Source of the DNA: Chitinispirillaceae bacterium
Lineage (GTDB): Bacteria > Fibrobacterota > Chitinivibrionia > Chitinivibrionales > Chitinispirillaceae
DNA length: 61,988 nt
Assembly (NCBI GenBank): GCA_016929415.1
Contig: JAFGIW010000091.1
Span: 1-61,988, forward strand
Reading direction: 5' to 3'
A program made the position numbers and the translations under genes. The notes beneath the pieces are model-generated. The model did not search any database. It was given only the letters and a program-made list of their open reading frames with translations, and was not told where the DNA came from. Numbering within the stretch: the first letter of the stretch is position 1; each line of letters begins with the position of its first letter. Shown piece by piece: positions 32,975 to 42,334 of the stretch.

Positions 32975-33889
32975 TTATTTGATTACCGGCCAATGTTTCT
33001 GCCACCAGATCAGTGTCGGACTGGCGATGAAAACCGATGAGTAAGTACCCACGCTCATACCCACCAGCAGCGCCAGCGCAAAATCCTTGATCGCCTCGCT
33101 GCCTAAAACGAAGAGCGCCATCACGACAAAAAGCGTCGTCACTGAGGTGATGATCGTACGGGAGAGTGTCTGATTTATACTGCTGTTGATGATCTCCTCA
33201 AACTTCCGACCTCGCAGTCCGCCCTTTATGTTTTCGCGGATGCGGTCGAAAATAACGATGGTATCGTTGAGTGAATAACCGATGATAGTGAGAAGAGCCG
33301 CCAGAAACGTCAGGGAGATTTCCCGGTTTAAAAGTGAGAAAACGGTCAGGGTAATCAAGGTATCATGGAAAAGCGGTATAACCGCCGCCACGCCGAAAGG
33401 CAGATTGAACCTGAACCCCACGTAAATAAGAATCGCCAACAGAGCGAGGAGCGAAGCGATAATGGCGTTGCGCCGCAGTTCGCCGCCGATCTTCGGACCG
33501 ACATTCTCGACGCGCCGTACTTCAAACGGGTTGCCGCCGTACTTTTGCTGCAGGGCGTTTTTAACGCTGTCGGCCACCGCCGTTCCCTCTCCCTTTTTGC
33601 GGACCATTATCTGGATTTCGTTGTTTTCGACCTGGCCGATGGATTTGACTTCAGGCGCCCCGTAGCCAAGGCCGGCGACAATAGACCTTATTTCCGCGAT
33701 GTCGCCCTGTACAGGTTTCCCGAATTTAAGCTGCGTGAGTGTGCCTCCCGCAAAATCGATCGAAAAATTGAGGCCGCGATGAAACACGACCGAACCGACC
33801 CCGGCCAGAATGGCGATGAGCGAACATATGACGGCGATATGCCGCACGCCGACGAAGTCGATTCTGCTGTCTCTGATGAATTCAAGCAT
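32975..33889 (-). CDS. secF: Protein translocase subunit SecF
   Basis: SecF works with SecD at the SecYEG channel, using proton motive force to pull exported proteins out. The 304-residue protein has six predicted helices. Motifs include INFSIDFAGGTL-like FSIDFAGGTLTQLKFG, FNLPFGVAAVIPLFHDTLIT, LTIIGYSLNDTIVIFDRIRE and SINQTLSRTIITS. It follows secD by 24 nt and ends at a strong terminator. Ribosome site CGGAG before the ATG. Confidence 0.95.
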   Translation of the reverse strand: MLEFIRDSRIDFVGVRHIAVICSLIAILAGVGSVVFHRGLNFSIDFAGGTLTQLKFGKPVQGDIAEIRSIVAGLGYGAPEVKSIGQVENNEIQIMVRKKGEGTAVADSVKNALQQKYGGNPFEVRRVENVGPKIGGELRRNAIIASLLALLAILIYVGFRFNLPFGVAAVIPLFHDTLITLTVFSLLNREISLTFLAALLTIIGYSLNDTIVIFDRIRENIKGGLRGRKFEEIINSSINQTLSRTIITSVTTLFVVMALFVLGSEAIKDFALALLVGMSVGTYSSVFIASPTLIWWQKHWPVIK

Positions 33890-33913
33890 AGCGTATTATC
33901 TCCGTAATGGGTG

Positions 33914-35611
33914 TCAGATACTCAATTTGTTGACGTTTTTGACGGAAAAGAAATTCATCAATATCCGCGAAACGAACAGCGCGGTAAAGAGCGATGAAAT
34001 GATACCGAAAATAAGCGTTATCGCGAAACCCCTGATCGGACCGGTCCCTTTCCAGAACAGAATGAATGCAGTGATCAGCGTGGTGAGGTTCGAATCCATG
34101 ACCGTCACGAATGCCCGCTCGTAACCTGCGTCAATGGCGCTTCTGACGGTTTTCCCCACCCTGAGCTCTTCCCGGATGCGTTCGAATATGATGACATTGG
34201 CATCAACGCCCATACCGACCAGAAGAATGATGCCGGCTATGCCGGGCAGCGTCAATGTCGCATGAACGCCCGTCATTGCCGCCAGAACCACTGAAATGTT
34301 GAGAATCAAGGCAATGAGCGCGATCACGCCGCTTAACCGGTAATAAACAATCATGAAAACCAACACGACAATCGCCCCTATAATGCCGGCGAAAATACCC
34401 TTATCGATTGAATCCTGGCCGAGCGATGGTCCGACGGTACGCTCCTCGATGATTCTTACCGGCGCCGGCAGGGCTCCCGCGCGAAGCACGATCGCCAGGT
34501 TCTTGGCCTCTTCCATGGTGAAACTGCCGGTGATCTCCGCGCGTCCCAGAGGGATTTTCTGAATGATCCGCGGGGCGCTGTAGATGGTGCTGTCGAGCAC
34601 TATTGCGAGGAATTTGTTGACATTGGCGGCGGTAACCGAAGAGAACCTGCGTGCGCCTTTCGCGTTCATCTCCATGTCGACTTTCGCCCCGCCGGCGCGC
34701 ATACCGCTCTGGTCGATCGAAGCGCTGGCGTCTTTAATGATATCGCCGCGCATCTCCGGGGCGCTTTTTACGTAGTATAGGATCCGGTAGAGCGCACCCT
34801 CGATTTTCGTCGTGTCGTGCCCCCACAGAAATGAGTTCGCCCCCAGTCCGGCCCTTTCGATGGCGTGGCGGATATCGACACGGGTGAAGATCGACTGGAC
34901 GCGCGGCACGTTGTCGATTTTTACTCCCACCTGATCGCCGATCTGAACGAGAAGATCCTTGAAGGAGGCGACCTTGTCTTTATTGTCAACTGATTCCGCC
35001 TCCTCGACGGCCGCCGAGTCGGTGTCGCTTACCGATTCCGTTCCTTCGAAAAGTTGTTCAGCCAGTTTCTGGCCTTCCTGCGCTTTCCGTTCGGTCGAAT
35101 CCTTAATCGCGGCGGAATCCTGTTCCTTCTCCTTCTTGCCGGTGAGTTCATTATCAATAACAGTTATGGCGCGTTCGAGCTGGGCCGGTTCACGCAGCAA
35201 TTTAAATTCAAGCTGGGCGGTCCGGCCGATAACGCCTTTTGCCGCTGTTTCGTCTTTCAGGCCGGGAAGCTCGACGATAATCCGGTCTTTCCCCTGCTTC
35301 TGAATGACCGGTTCGGCCACCCCGAGGGCGTTGATACGGTTTTCGATAATGGTATACGCCCGGTCCAGAACATCTTTTTCCGCTTCCTTATCAAGGTTGG
35401 AACGATCGATCTCAAGCACCAGACGCATCCCGCCCTGCAGATCGAGACCCAGATTAAGTATCTTTCTGAAAATCCGGGGATTTTTCTGTGCGTAGACTTC
35501 CCGTTCCTGATGATTTTTTGAATAAAAGATGAATGACGGGATTAAAAAGTATACGGTGAGCGCCACTGCCGCCAAAATGAGCAGTATTGTCAAAGGATTG
35601 TTTTTCTTCAT
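33914..35611 (-). CDS. secD: Protein translocase subunit SecD
   Basis: 565 residues: one N-terminal helix, a large periplasmic part, then five helices. Motifs are LGLDLQGGMRLVLE, IENRINALGVAEPVIQKQGK, GRAEITGSFT, LPGIAGIILLVGMGVDANVI and IFERIREELR. The start at 35611 gives the usual MKKNNPL...YF entry; the frame extends 18 codons upstream. Compared with typical SecD it has an acidic, low-complexity insertion (about residues 150-205, rich in E, D, S and K) in the periplasmic domain. First gene of secDF, and 60 nt after the receiver gene on the same strand. Confidence 0.95.
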   Translation of the reverse strand: MKKNNPLTILLILAAVALTVYFLIPSFIFYSKNHQEREVYAQKNPRIFRKILNLGLDLQGGMRLVLEIDRSNLDKEAEKDVLDRAYTIIENRINALGVAEPVIQKQGKDRIIVELPGLKDETAAKGVIGRTAQLEFKLLREPAQLERAITVIDNELTGKKEKEQDSAAIKDSTERKAQEGQKLAEQLFEGTESVSDTDSAAVEEAESVDNKDKVASFKDLLVQIGDQVGVKIDNVPRVQSIFTRVDIRHAIERAGLGANSFLWGHDTTKIEGALYRILYYVKSAPEMRGDIIKDASASIDQSGMRAGGAKVDMEMNAKGARRFSSVTAANVNKFLAIVLDSTIYSAPRIIQKIPLGRAEITGSFTMEEAKNLAIVLRAGALPAPVRIIEERTVGPSLGQDSIDKGIFAGIIGAIVVLVFMIVYYRLSGVIALIALILNISVVLAAMTGVHATLTLPGIAGIILLVGMGVDANVIIFERIREELRVGKTVRSAIDAGYERAFVTVMDSNLTTLITAFILFWKGTGPIRGFAITLIFGIISSLFTALFVSRILMNFFSVKNVNKLSI

Positions 35612-35671
35612 GTGACCTGGCACATCCTTTCTGCTATTTCTCTGGGAGCCGCTGCACAGCCGCAATGGGGT

Positions 35672-36160
35672 TCAGGGGCGGCACTGCCCGGGATTTGATT
35701 TTAATTCAGGACGTATGGACAAATATTCCTTGACTTTTTCTACGATATCTTTGGGATTCTGCGGTTTGGTAAGATAGAGATCGCACCCTACGCGCTGACC
35801 CTCGCGATAGTCATGTTCCTGATTCAATGCGGTAAAAAGAAAGACGATAACGTCCTTGGTTTCAGGGCTTCCTTTCACCCATTCACAGACATCGAAGCCT
35901 GTCTGTCCGCAGAGGATGACGTCAAGAATAACCAGGTGCGGTTTTTCCTTCCTTATCACCGAAATAGCCTGATTCGCCGTTATCGCCTCGAAAACACTGA
36001 AGCCTTCCAGCTCGAGAAAGAGTCTCAGTATCTTGCGTATCCCGGGTTCGTCATCTACCAGCAGAATCCGAAACGGTTTCTGGTTTGTCACAGTGCTAAT
36101 CCAATGAAAAGTGTATCGAAACCACTGCTTCGGCCGGTTGAATAATTTGGAAAGATACAT
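35672..36160 (-). CDS. CheY-like single-domain response regulator
   Basis: The protein is a receiver domain with a short C-terminal tail: acidic pair in ILLVDDEPGIRK, phospho-acceptor Asp in LVILDVILCGQTGFD, Thr in FLFTALN and Lys in LYLTKPQNP. No output domain is present. The start is uncertain: an ATG at 36160 adds about 23 basic/aromatic residues (YLSKLFNRPKQWFRY) before the domain, whereas a GTG at 36090 would begin right at the domain. It lies upstream of secD on the same strand and divergent from the PAS gene, with which it may share a phosphorelay. Confidence 0.8.
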   Translation of the reverse strand: MYLSKLFNRPKQWFRYTFHWISTVTNQKPFRILLVDDEPGIRKILRLFLELEGFSVFEAITANQAISVIRKEKPHLVILDVILCGQTGFDVCEWVKGSPETKDVIVFLFTALNQEHDYREGQRVGCDLYLTKPQNPKDIVEKVKEYLSIRPELKSNPGQCRP

Positions 36161-36186
36161 TTTTTTACCGTGTGCGCGCAACCGGT

Positions 36187-36215
36187 TTGATTTTCAATGA
36201 AAGTTATTATATAAT
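36187..36215 (+). promoter_or_regulatory. Sigma70-type promoter of the PAS gene
   Basis: TTGATT (36187-36192), a 17-bp spacer and a perfect TATAAT (36210-36215). Transcription would begin about 36222, roughly 30 nt before the ATG at 36253. Confidence 0.65.
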
Positions 36216-36252
36216 GCGAATAGTTTGAATTTTTAATCAGGTGTGCCGCATT

Positions 36253-36957
36253 ATGAATAAGTGCCCCCCTATTGCCGAAGAACAGGCTGTTTCGGAAATC
36301 GACCGGCTGCACTGCCGGATTGCCGAACTGGAACAAATCGAAGAAAAATACCAGGAACTCCTTGTTGAGCTTACTGAAAAGGAGGCGTTTAATTTCGCCC
36401 TTTTTCAGTATAATCCGGCACTTATCGTTGTAGTCGATCGTGAGGGGCACGTTATAAAATCGAACATTGCAAAAAAGAAGGCCGGCGGGCGCCTCCCGAA
36501 CATCGGGGACATCATGTACCGGGACTATGCTTCTCATCACACCATCGATATGTACGCGGAGCTCATGGAAACGATCTCCACCGGAGCGATCCGTCGCTTC
36601 GATGAGCTGCCGTATAACAACAAGATTCTCTCCATCACGATCGCACCCTTTCCGCAGGGGGCCATCATCATCTCGGAAGATATTACCGAACGAAAAAACG
36701 CCGAGCACGACCGTATCACCCTGATCAACGACCTCAAACGGGCACTTGACGAAGTTGAAACACTCAGGGGACTCCTTCCAATCTGTGCGAGTTGCAAAAA
36801 AATCAGGGACGATAAAGGGTATTGGAACCATATCGAAGTCTATATCAGCAACCACACCCATGTCGACTTCACCCATACGCTCTGCCCCGACTGCATCCGC
36901 CATTTTTACCCTGAATACTGGCGCCAGATGCAGAAACGGGCAGCTGCGAATTCCTGA
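36253..36957 (+). CDS. PAS-domain protein with C-terminal Cys motif domain
   Basis: About 234 residues: an N-terminal coiled coil (EIDRLHCRIAELEQIEEKYQ), a PAS domain (about 50-150; NPALIVVVDREGHVIKSN, PQGAIIISEDITERK), a helix, and a C-terminal block LLPICASCKKIRDDKGYWN ... LCPDCIRHFYPEYW with two CxxC pairs. This block is common at the end of PAS and response-regulator proteins in deltaproteobacteria and relatives, and probably binds a metal. There is no kinase or DNA-binding output. The ATG is chosen because the promoter lies just upstream; an in-frame GTG at 36241 is the alternative. Divergent to the CheY-like gene. Confidence 0.8.
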   Translation: MNKCPPIAEEQAVSEIDRLHCRIAELEQIEEKYQELLVELTEKEAFNFALFQYNPALIVVVDREGHVIKSNIAKKKAGGRLPNIGDIMYRDYASHHTIDMYAELMETISTGAIRRFDELPYNNKILSITIAPFPQGAIIISEDITERKNAEHDRITLINDLKRALDEVETLRGLLPICASCKKIRDDKGYWNHIEVYISNHTHVDFTHTLCPDCIRHFYPEYWRQMQKRAAANS

Positions 36958-37073
36958 CGCTTCACCTCCCGACGGTCTTTTCATCGCTGTGTGCCCGAAC
37001 GTATCTTACGATGGTAAATGGACCATAAACGGGGATAATATTATCAACCGATGATCGGACAGGCCGTTTTCCC

Positions 37074-38210
37074 ATGAAATCCACCCTTCTGGACGCAGTA
37101 CCGAAACAGCAGCGATCGTCATCCACCGATCCTTTCAGGGAGTTCCATCCTGTGCTCTGGTCTCCACAGGCAGGTAACAACAGCCCCGAAACGATGATTT
37201 ATTCAATTAAACGAAACCATGGCGTACAGGGGACCTACCACCTGCATAATCCCAATGATGCCATCAACGACAACCGGCCGTTAGCGGAAAAAATAATCGT
37301 CGAATACTGTATCAACGACAGCTGTTATATTCTTTTTACCGTTGCGGACCTTCTTGATGCTCCCTACCCATTCGATCAACAGTCGGAGGGCAATATTCTC
37401 GGGGAAATCGGCGAGCGGATCGCACGTCGTGTTACCAAATATTTTCTCAAGCATATCAGCAAGCGGGGATACACCGGTGGAATATTCGACGAGCGGTTCG
37501 ATCCGCAGCACCGTGAAGATTTCATTATCGCCCATACCGATGAATTTATCCTGAAAATCCAGAAATACCCCAACCTGATCATTTTAAGAAGAACCGGAAG
37601 GGGTAAATACGGTTATGAGAACATCAAGGAACTTGACGGCTTTTTTGACTACCGGTATAGCGGGAAACGGCATATCCTCGTGCTGGAAAGTAAACTGGAA
37701 AAGATAAACATCGACTGCAACGATTTAATTGGCAACCTTTTTCAACCCCTGCAGAAACTCTTTCCGGAGGCCCGTTTTTGCTACGTTCTTTTTACCGATC
37801 GCCATTCGATCTATGTGCGCAACAACTACAAACGCTGGCGCCAGATCAAGCAGCTGCCGGCAAACATCAGCGAACAACTCTCCGGGTACGGCATCGGATC
37901 GCTTTTTTTCACCTTCAACGAGACACGGGAAGATTTTGAAAAGATAAAAAACTTTCTTATTCTTCAATACCGCGCGTTGCGCAAACAGTCGCTCACGTTG
38001 TACGGAAAAACCCTCATATCAGAAAAAGAACTCGTTATTTTTGATGGGGGCGAAACTCCCCATATCAAACTGGTTAAAGATCCTGAAAGCGGATTATGGC
38101 GGCAAATCCCGCTTAAACATAAAAAAGAACGGGTGGAGAATATTTTTCCCCTTCAGCGGGGAGTACCTCAAGGGCGGGTTAAAAGAGCGGTTGATGAGTT
38201 AGGTCGTTAA
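37074..38210 (+). CDS. Unknown protein with PD-(D/E)XK nuclease-like motifs
   Basis: The 378-residue cytoplasmic protein is not recognised by family. Residues 110-130 (GEIGERIARRVTKYFLKH) form a helix with paired Glu. Residues 186-192 (ELDGFFDY) and 201-208 (ILVLESKL) place an Asp and an E-x-K on consecutive strands about 17 residues apart, the layout of the PD-(D/E)XK nuclease core. The helix plus D...ExK order fits the superfamily. A following Gln/Leu-rich segment (LIGNLFQPLQKLF) fits the next helix. The start is followed by about 50 residues of low conservation character. No partner methylase or helicase is adjacent. Nuclease function is a hypothesis. Confidence 0.6.
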   Translation: MKSTLLDAVPKQQRSSSTDPFREFHPVLWSPQAGNNSPETMIYSIKRNHGVQGTYHLHNPNDAINDNRPLAEKIIVEYCINDSCYILFTVADLLDAPYPFDQQSEGNILGEIGERIARRVTKYFLKHISKRGYTGGIFDERFDPQHREDFIIAHTDEFILKIQKYPNLIILRRTGRGKYGYENIKELDGFFDYRYSGKRHILVLESKLEKINIDCNDLIGNLFQPLQKLFPEARFCYVLFTDRHSIYVRNNYKRWRQIKQLPANISEQLSGYGIGSLFFTFNETREDFEKIKNFLILQYRALRKQSLTLYGKTLISEKELVIFDGGETPHIKLVKDPESGLWRQIPLKHKKERVENIFPLQRGVPQGRVKRAVDELGR

Positions 38211-38329
38211 AATTAGATCCCATAAACCCATTAACGCATTACCTCACTAACTCACTAATTCCTGTTTTTTCACCACCCTCTGGCAACGCTTCCATGAAAT
38301 GCTTATATTTAATACCAAGTTACACTTTC

Positions 38330-38350
38330 GGGGAAATGATCAGATTCCCC
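38330..38350. other. 21-bp inverted repeat upstream of an exported-protein gene
   Basis: GGGGAA and TTCCCC flank a centre containing TGATCA, 78 nt before the ATG at 38429. It could be an operator or an mRNA leader hairpin. The gap 38211-38428 also has a run of short direct repeats (CACTAACTCACTAA) at about 38245-38260; nothing else was recognised. Confidence 0.35.
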
Positions 38351-38428
38351 CGGTTCCGGCGTCTATAAAACAGCAGAAAAACGATTACCTTTTTACTGTT
38401 ACTTTTTTCAGCACCAATGGAGGTTTAT

Positions 38429-39046
38429 ATGTTCCGACAACGTATGGTTCTGTTAACGCTCTCATTACTTGCATGTACCGTTGTTGCACCACTGGCCCGC
38501 AGCATAATGGAAAAAAAAATGTTCTATATCACCACTACCGGGAAAACGGGGCAGGCGCGGTTCTGGGCGATCTATCTCGGCAATCACGACTGCAAGCTGA
38601 CCCGCAAGGCCCCGGGACAGGCCGAAAAACAGATTGTTGCCAGTGTCAATCTCCACTTCCTCTCCAGCGGCTACGTCGAGGGGAACGGTTACGGGGTGAG
38701 CGGAAAGGTACAGTCCCTTCCCACCATGGAAATCAGGGACGCGGCCGGTGAACGCAGGATCTCCATCGACAGTATCGATTTTATCTATGACCATGGTACG
38801 AAAGTGGCGCTTAAAGGCGGCGCACGGGGCGATTTCGTCATCAATGTCGAGGGGGACAAGAAGATGGCGACCAGATTTCTCATGCGTGAATATAAGTTGA
38901 CCATGTATTTCGGCGAGGAGATCCTCAAGGAAGGGTCCGATGAGACGGCTATCAGTGCGATCGCTTTCTCGAAAGACGGGATCGCCCGGGCACGAACGGC
39001 ACAGGCGCAGGCGGAACAGGGCCAGAGCCAAGGCCAGCAGGAATAA
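38429..39046 (+). CDS. Small exported protein of unknown function
   Basis: About 205 residues: a signal peptide (LLTLSLLACTVVAPLARS), then a beta-rich domain with ARFWAIYLGNHDCKLTRK, SVNLHFLSSGYVEGNGYG and FVINVEGDKKMATRFLMRE, and a Gln/Ala-rich C-terminus (QAEQGQSQGQQE). The ATG at 38429 has GGAGG 5 nt upstream and is preferred to an ATG 12 nt earlier, which overlaps that site. A strong terminator follows. No family recognised; a cell-envelope location is all that can be said. Confidence 0.7.
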   Translation: MFRQRMVLLTLSLLACTVVAPLARSIMEKKMFYITTTGKTGQARFWAIYLGNHDCKLTRKAPGQAEKQIVASVNLHFLSSGYVEGNGYGVSGKVQSLPTMEIRDAAGERRISIDSIDFIYDHGTKVALKGGARGDFVINVEGDKKMATRFLMREYKLTMYFGEEILKEGSDETAISAIAFSKDGIARARTAQAQAEQGQSQGQQE

Positions 39047-39093
39047 ACGGGACTTCAATCGTCCGGGCCGGCCATGCGTTAATAAATTTACTT

Positions 39094-39126
39094 GTGGGAC
39101 CAAGCGCGTCCCACGCCATTTTTTTT
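39094..39126 (+). terminator. Rho-independent terminator
   Basis: GTGGGAC and GTCCCAC form a 7-bp stem around CAAGCGC, followed by GCCA and eight T. It ends the transcript of the exported-protein gene and overlaps the leader of the GT2 gene starting at 39143. Confidence 0.8.
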
Positions 39127-39142
39127 CGCCCGCTTCTCATCC

Positions 39143-39988
39143 ATGATAAGCATCATTACCGCAATTTACAACCAGCTTCCGATGAACCGGCTTTATTGCG
39201 AATACCTCAACCGCTTCACCGGCAACCCCTTCGAATTGATTATCGTCGACAACGGTTCAACCGACGGCAGCGCCGAGTTTTTCGAACGACACGGAGCGAG
39301 GGTCATCCGTAACGGCGGAAATTACTCCTACCCCCGGTGTCAAAACAGGGGTATCCAGGCCGCCCGGTACGACGTCCTTGTCTTTTTAAATAACGATCTT
39401 ATCGTCTCGCCGCAGTGGGACCTTCATGCGCTCGCAATCATGGATTATCACGGGCTTGAGATCGGGTCATGTTGCGCGACCGATCGGACCGAAACATCTA
39501 ACTCCACCCGGTCGAGCCAGCGCCTGTGGAAATATGTCCGCAATCCGTTGCTTTTTCTGTTCGGGCCGCGTCATTGCAATCTGAAACTGATGCTTGCCCT
39601 GCGCTACGGCAACTGGGAAACGTGGAACGACCGACGTCGCCAGAAATTCGGCAACTCCATAAGCGAAGGCATCGCGGGCTCAAACGTCATCATGAGGCGC
39701 TCGGCGCTTTCCAAAGTCGGCAGGTGGGACGAGCGGATTCAGGCGGCGGATTTCGACCTGGCAATCAGGACCAAACTGCGGTCGATCGAGCGGAAAGACA
39801 TTAAACCGGTCCACCTGTTGCTTGGTGTTTACCTGCACCATTACATACGACTTACTTATAAAAAACGTTATCCCCCTTTTATTGATGGGGCGAATCTCAT
39901 TGCACTGAATAAAAAATGGGATGCCGACCGGATCAACCCGATACTGAGTTCCAGCGGTATGCGGGTCAAGAAACCAAAAACCTCCTGA
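39143..39988 (+). CDS. Family 2 glycosyltransferase
   Basis: The 281-residue GT-A enzyme opens with MISIITAIYNQ and has the nucleotide-binding pattern ELIIVDNGSTDGSAEFF, the DxD-like VFLNNDLIVSP, and an acceptor-side Asp region (VGRWDERIQAADFDLAIR). Rhamnosyl- or galactofuranosyl-type transferases look similar, so the sugar is not predictable. No membrane helix. The start is the ATG immediately before the first strand; the open frame upstream runs into the terminator. Isolated from the other glycosyltransferase genes at 44-49 kb. Confidence 0.85.
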   Translation: MISIITAIYNQLPMNRLYCEYLNRFTGNPFELIIVDNGSTDGSAEFFERHGARVIRNGGNYSYPRCQNRGIQAARYDVLVFLNNDLIVSPQWDLHALAIMDYHGLEIGSCCATDRTETSNSTRSSQRLWKYVRNPLLFLFGPRHCNLKLMLALRYGNWETWNDRRRQKFGNSISEGIAGSNVIMRRSALSKVGRWDERIQAADFDLAIRTKLRSIERKDIKPVHLLLGVYLHHYIRLTYKKRYPPFIDGANLIALNKKWDADRINPILSSSGMRVKKPKTS

Positions 39989-40123
39989 TTATTACACGCC
40001 CCCCGTGAACCCCGGGCCGATTGATTTCTCTTCTTTACTCTCCCCCTTACAACAGAGTATTATAAGTGATCTGGCTGTATTGACGGCACTATTCCCGACG
40101 ACTTTCAACCGCCGATTCAACGA

Positions 40124-42289
40124 ATGAATTTTGCGATGAGACTCTCCGTTTTGGCCCTGCTCCTCTTCGCGCTCCCGGTTCGGGCGCAGGAGGAAACGTT
40201 CACCGTTATGTCACTCGAAGGTACGGCACGGGTACAGCGGTCACAGAAACGCGCCTGGGAGAAGATCGACCGCGGCGGAAAATTGTATGACAATGATCTC
40301 GTGGAGACCTTTTTCCAGACAAAACTCATTCTGCAGTTCGGAAGCGGCAATCTGGTGATCCTCGGCTCGAATTCGAAAGTGCTCCTGAATATCGCCGCAA
40401 AGACTGAAAGCGACCGGACGATTACCGAGATCAGCCTTACCCTCTTTGGCGGAGGCGTATTTTCCAAGGCGCTCAAATCCTGCCGGATCAATCTTTATAC
40501 CGCCAATGCCGTGGGGGTCATGGACAGCGGCTCGGTGACCACCATTGCTGAAGGGAAAACAGGTGAAACCGGTTTTCAGGTGCTCGGCGGTCTTATTTAC
40601 GTCCGCAATATCGCCCAGCAGAAGGGGATCGAACTGCGGCCCGGCCTTACCACCATGATCCAGCCGAACAAGGAACCGACCGCGCCGCTCTATATCACCC
40701 ACCGTCATGTCGCGGTCCTCAAGCACTATTTCGGCGATGAATACATCACGACCGAACTCGATGCTTCGGGCATAAAACCGACCGATGAACGCAGCGGCGG
40801 CCCGGCGGGGTTCTCGGCATTTTCAGGCAGGTCCCGCGGGTATGTCGACGAAGGGATGCACAAGCCGCTGTTCAGTCTGAATAAAATATATGGCAGCATA
40901 CTCGACGAAAGAGCAGGGCATTACTGTTTTTACCGTCCAATGCCGCCCGTTTACCCGCCGGTCGATGGAAAGGGGATCGTCGCCCTGAATACCGATTTCG
41001 GCATCTCCGACCGCGAGATTTCCCCGCGGCTTATGCCCGTCTTCTCGTGGCACCAGGGGCGTTTCAGCGGCGGCCTGCGGTTCTCCTTTCTTGAAAACGC
41101 ATCTGATCAATTTACGGCCGGGTTTACTTCACTTGCCGGAATACTAGATAAAATCGACCACCTCGCCTGGAACACCGACGACGACGCATGGGCGCTTTAT
41201 GCCGGGGCGATTCACCACATCACCTTCGGTTACGGGCTGATCGTGAACGATTTTACCAACACCAGCCATAACAACATTTTTCATCCCCTCGGTCTCAAGG
41301 GGCACGTACGGATCTTCGATGAATTGTCGGTGCAGGCATTCACCTCAGATCTGTCGGCGCCGCTCATCAGCGGTATCTATATCACTTTTGAACCCTCGCT
41401 GTATCATCTCGGCGCCGGCTACGTCGCTGATTTCAATCAGTACGTACAACCGATCGGAAGCAGCAGGAGCATGCGTTACGCTTCACTGCCGCGATCGGAC
41501 TCACTGTTCCCCGATGTTGAGCATTTCGCTTCACGGGTCCACTGCTATGTCGTCGACGGTGCGGTCGATATCGTGAACCGGTATGATTTTCAGCTTAAAC
41601 TTGTCGTCGAATTCGCCCAAAAACTTTATAACGGGAAAGACGGATATGTGACACGCATGCCCTCCTTTCATTGCGATGTGAAAAAAACGAGCTTCGGCGG
41701 CGGCTTCATCGTGGAATCGGGCAGACTCCTTTCAAACCAGTTCGATATATCCTCAATGGACAACCGCTACCGTATAAAAAGCTATCCGTACAATGAATTC
41801 ATCGATACGGTCCTCACTCCCAATAATGTGCTCTCCAGGGAGCGTCACACCATGGGTTTTTCTCTTTTCCTTAAAATTAACCCCTTTCGAGGCACCGATA
41901 TCGATCTTTCCTACAAACAGGATCTGATCGGTAAACGCACCGTCAAGGTGGTTTCCCTCGATACCATCGTGAGCCGAACCGTTCCCTTTGATTTTTCCTT
42001 CCGTCTCAGAGCGGCGATCAATGACTCTTTGTTGAAATTCATACGATATGCGGAAGTGTCGCTTCAGCAATCGCACGGTCCTCTCTACCCGGCCGGAATG
42101 GGTCTTCCTTTTTACTCGTGGACCTTCAACGGCGGTTACGACGTACTGACAGTCCCGTTTTTTTTCAATATTGCCTTTGAAACGGGCGGACGGTTTTTTT
42201 ATATTGACACCGGCAGACGCCGGGACGACCGGATCTCGCGGGGCGATTTAATCGGTGAATTCCGCGCAGGTATCAACTGGGGTTTCTAG
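40124..42289 (+). CDS. FecR-domain protein fused to an outer-membrane beta-barrel-like region
   Basis: The 721-residue protein has a signal peptide (LSVLALLLFALPVRAQEE), a FecR domain (about 25-200; VMSLEGTARVQRSQKRAWE, GGKLYDNDLVETFFQTK, GLIYVRNIAQQKGIELRPG), and then about 480 residues with regular amphipathic strands and aromatic girdles (FGISDREISPRLMPVFSWHQ, GFSLFLKINPFRGTDIDLSY), ending in an outer-membrane-type final strand IGEFRAGINWGF. Fusion of FecR to a barrel would place a sensor in the periplasm attached to the outer membrane. It ends 45 nt before nadC on the same strand, but is probably functionally separate. Confidence 0.7.
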   Translation: MNFAMRLSVLALLLFALPVRAQEETFTVMSLEGTARVQRSQKRAWEKIDRGGKLYDNDLVETFFQTKLILQFGSGNLVILGSNSKVLLNIAAKTESDRTITEISLTLFGGGVFSKALKSCRINLYTANAVGVMDSGSVTTIAEGKTGETGFQVLGGLIYVRNIAQQKGIELRPGLTTMIQPNKEPTAPLYITHRHVAVLKHYFGDEYITTELDASGIKPTDERSGGPAGFSAFSGRSRGYVDEGMHKPLFSLNKIYGSILDERAGHYCFYRPMPPVYPPVDGKGIVALNTDFGISDREISPRLMPVFSWHQGRFSGGLRFSFLENASDQFTAGFTSLAGILDKIDHLAWNTDDDAWALYAGAIHHITFGYGLIVNDFTNTSHNNIFHPLGLKGHVRIFDELSVQAFTSDLSAPLISGIYITFEPSLYHLGAGYVADFNQYVQPIGSSRSMRYASLPRSDSLFPDVEHFASRVHCYVVDGAVDIVNRYDFQLKLVVEFAQKLYNGKDGYVTRMPSFHCDVKKTSFGGGFIVESGRLLSNQFDISSMDNRYRIKSYPYNEFIDTVLTPNNVLSRERHTMGFSLFLKINPFRGTDIDLSYKQDLIGKRTVKVVSLDTIVSRTVPFDFSFRLRAAINDSLLKFIRYAEVSLQQSHGPLYPAGMGLPFYSWTFNGGYDVLTVPFFFNIAFETGGRFFYIDTGRRRDDRISRGDLIGEFRAGINWGF

Positions 42290-42334
42290 TCCCTTGGAAG
42301 GATTGAAAACGGATGCTCGAACGGACGATACGTC

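Noticed and set aside
36088..36984. 298-codon minus-strand frame opposite the PAS gene
   Set aside because: The PAS and Cys motifs read clearly on the plus strand, behind a good promoter; the antisense frame has none.
38211..38330. Short direct repeats (CACTAACTCACTAA) as a CRISPR or satellite
   Set aside because: Only two or three short, irregular units; no spacer structure.
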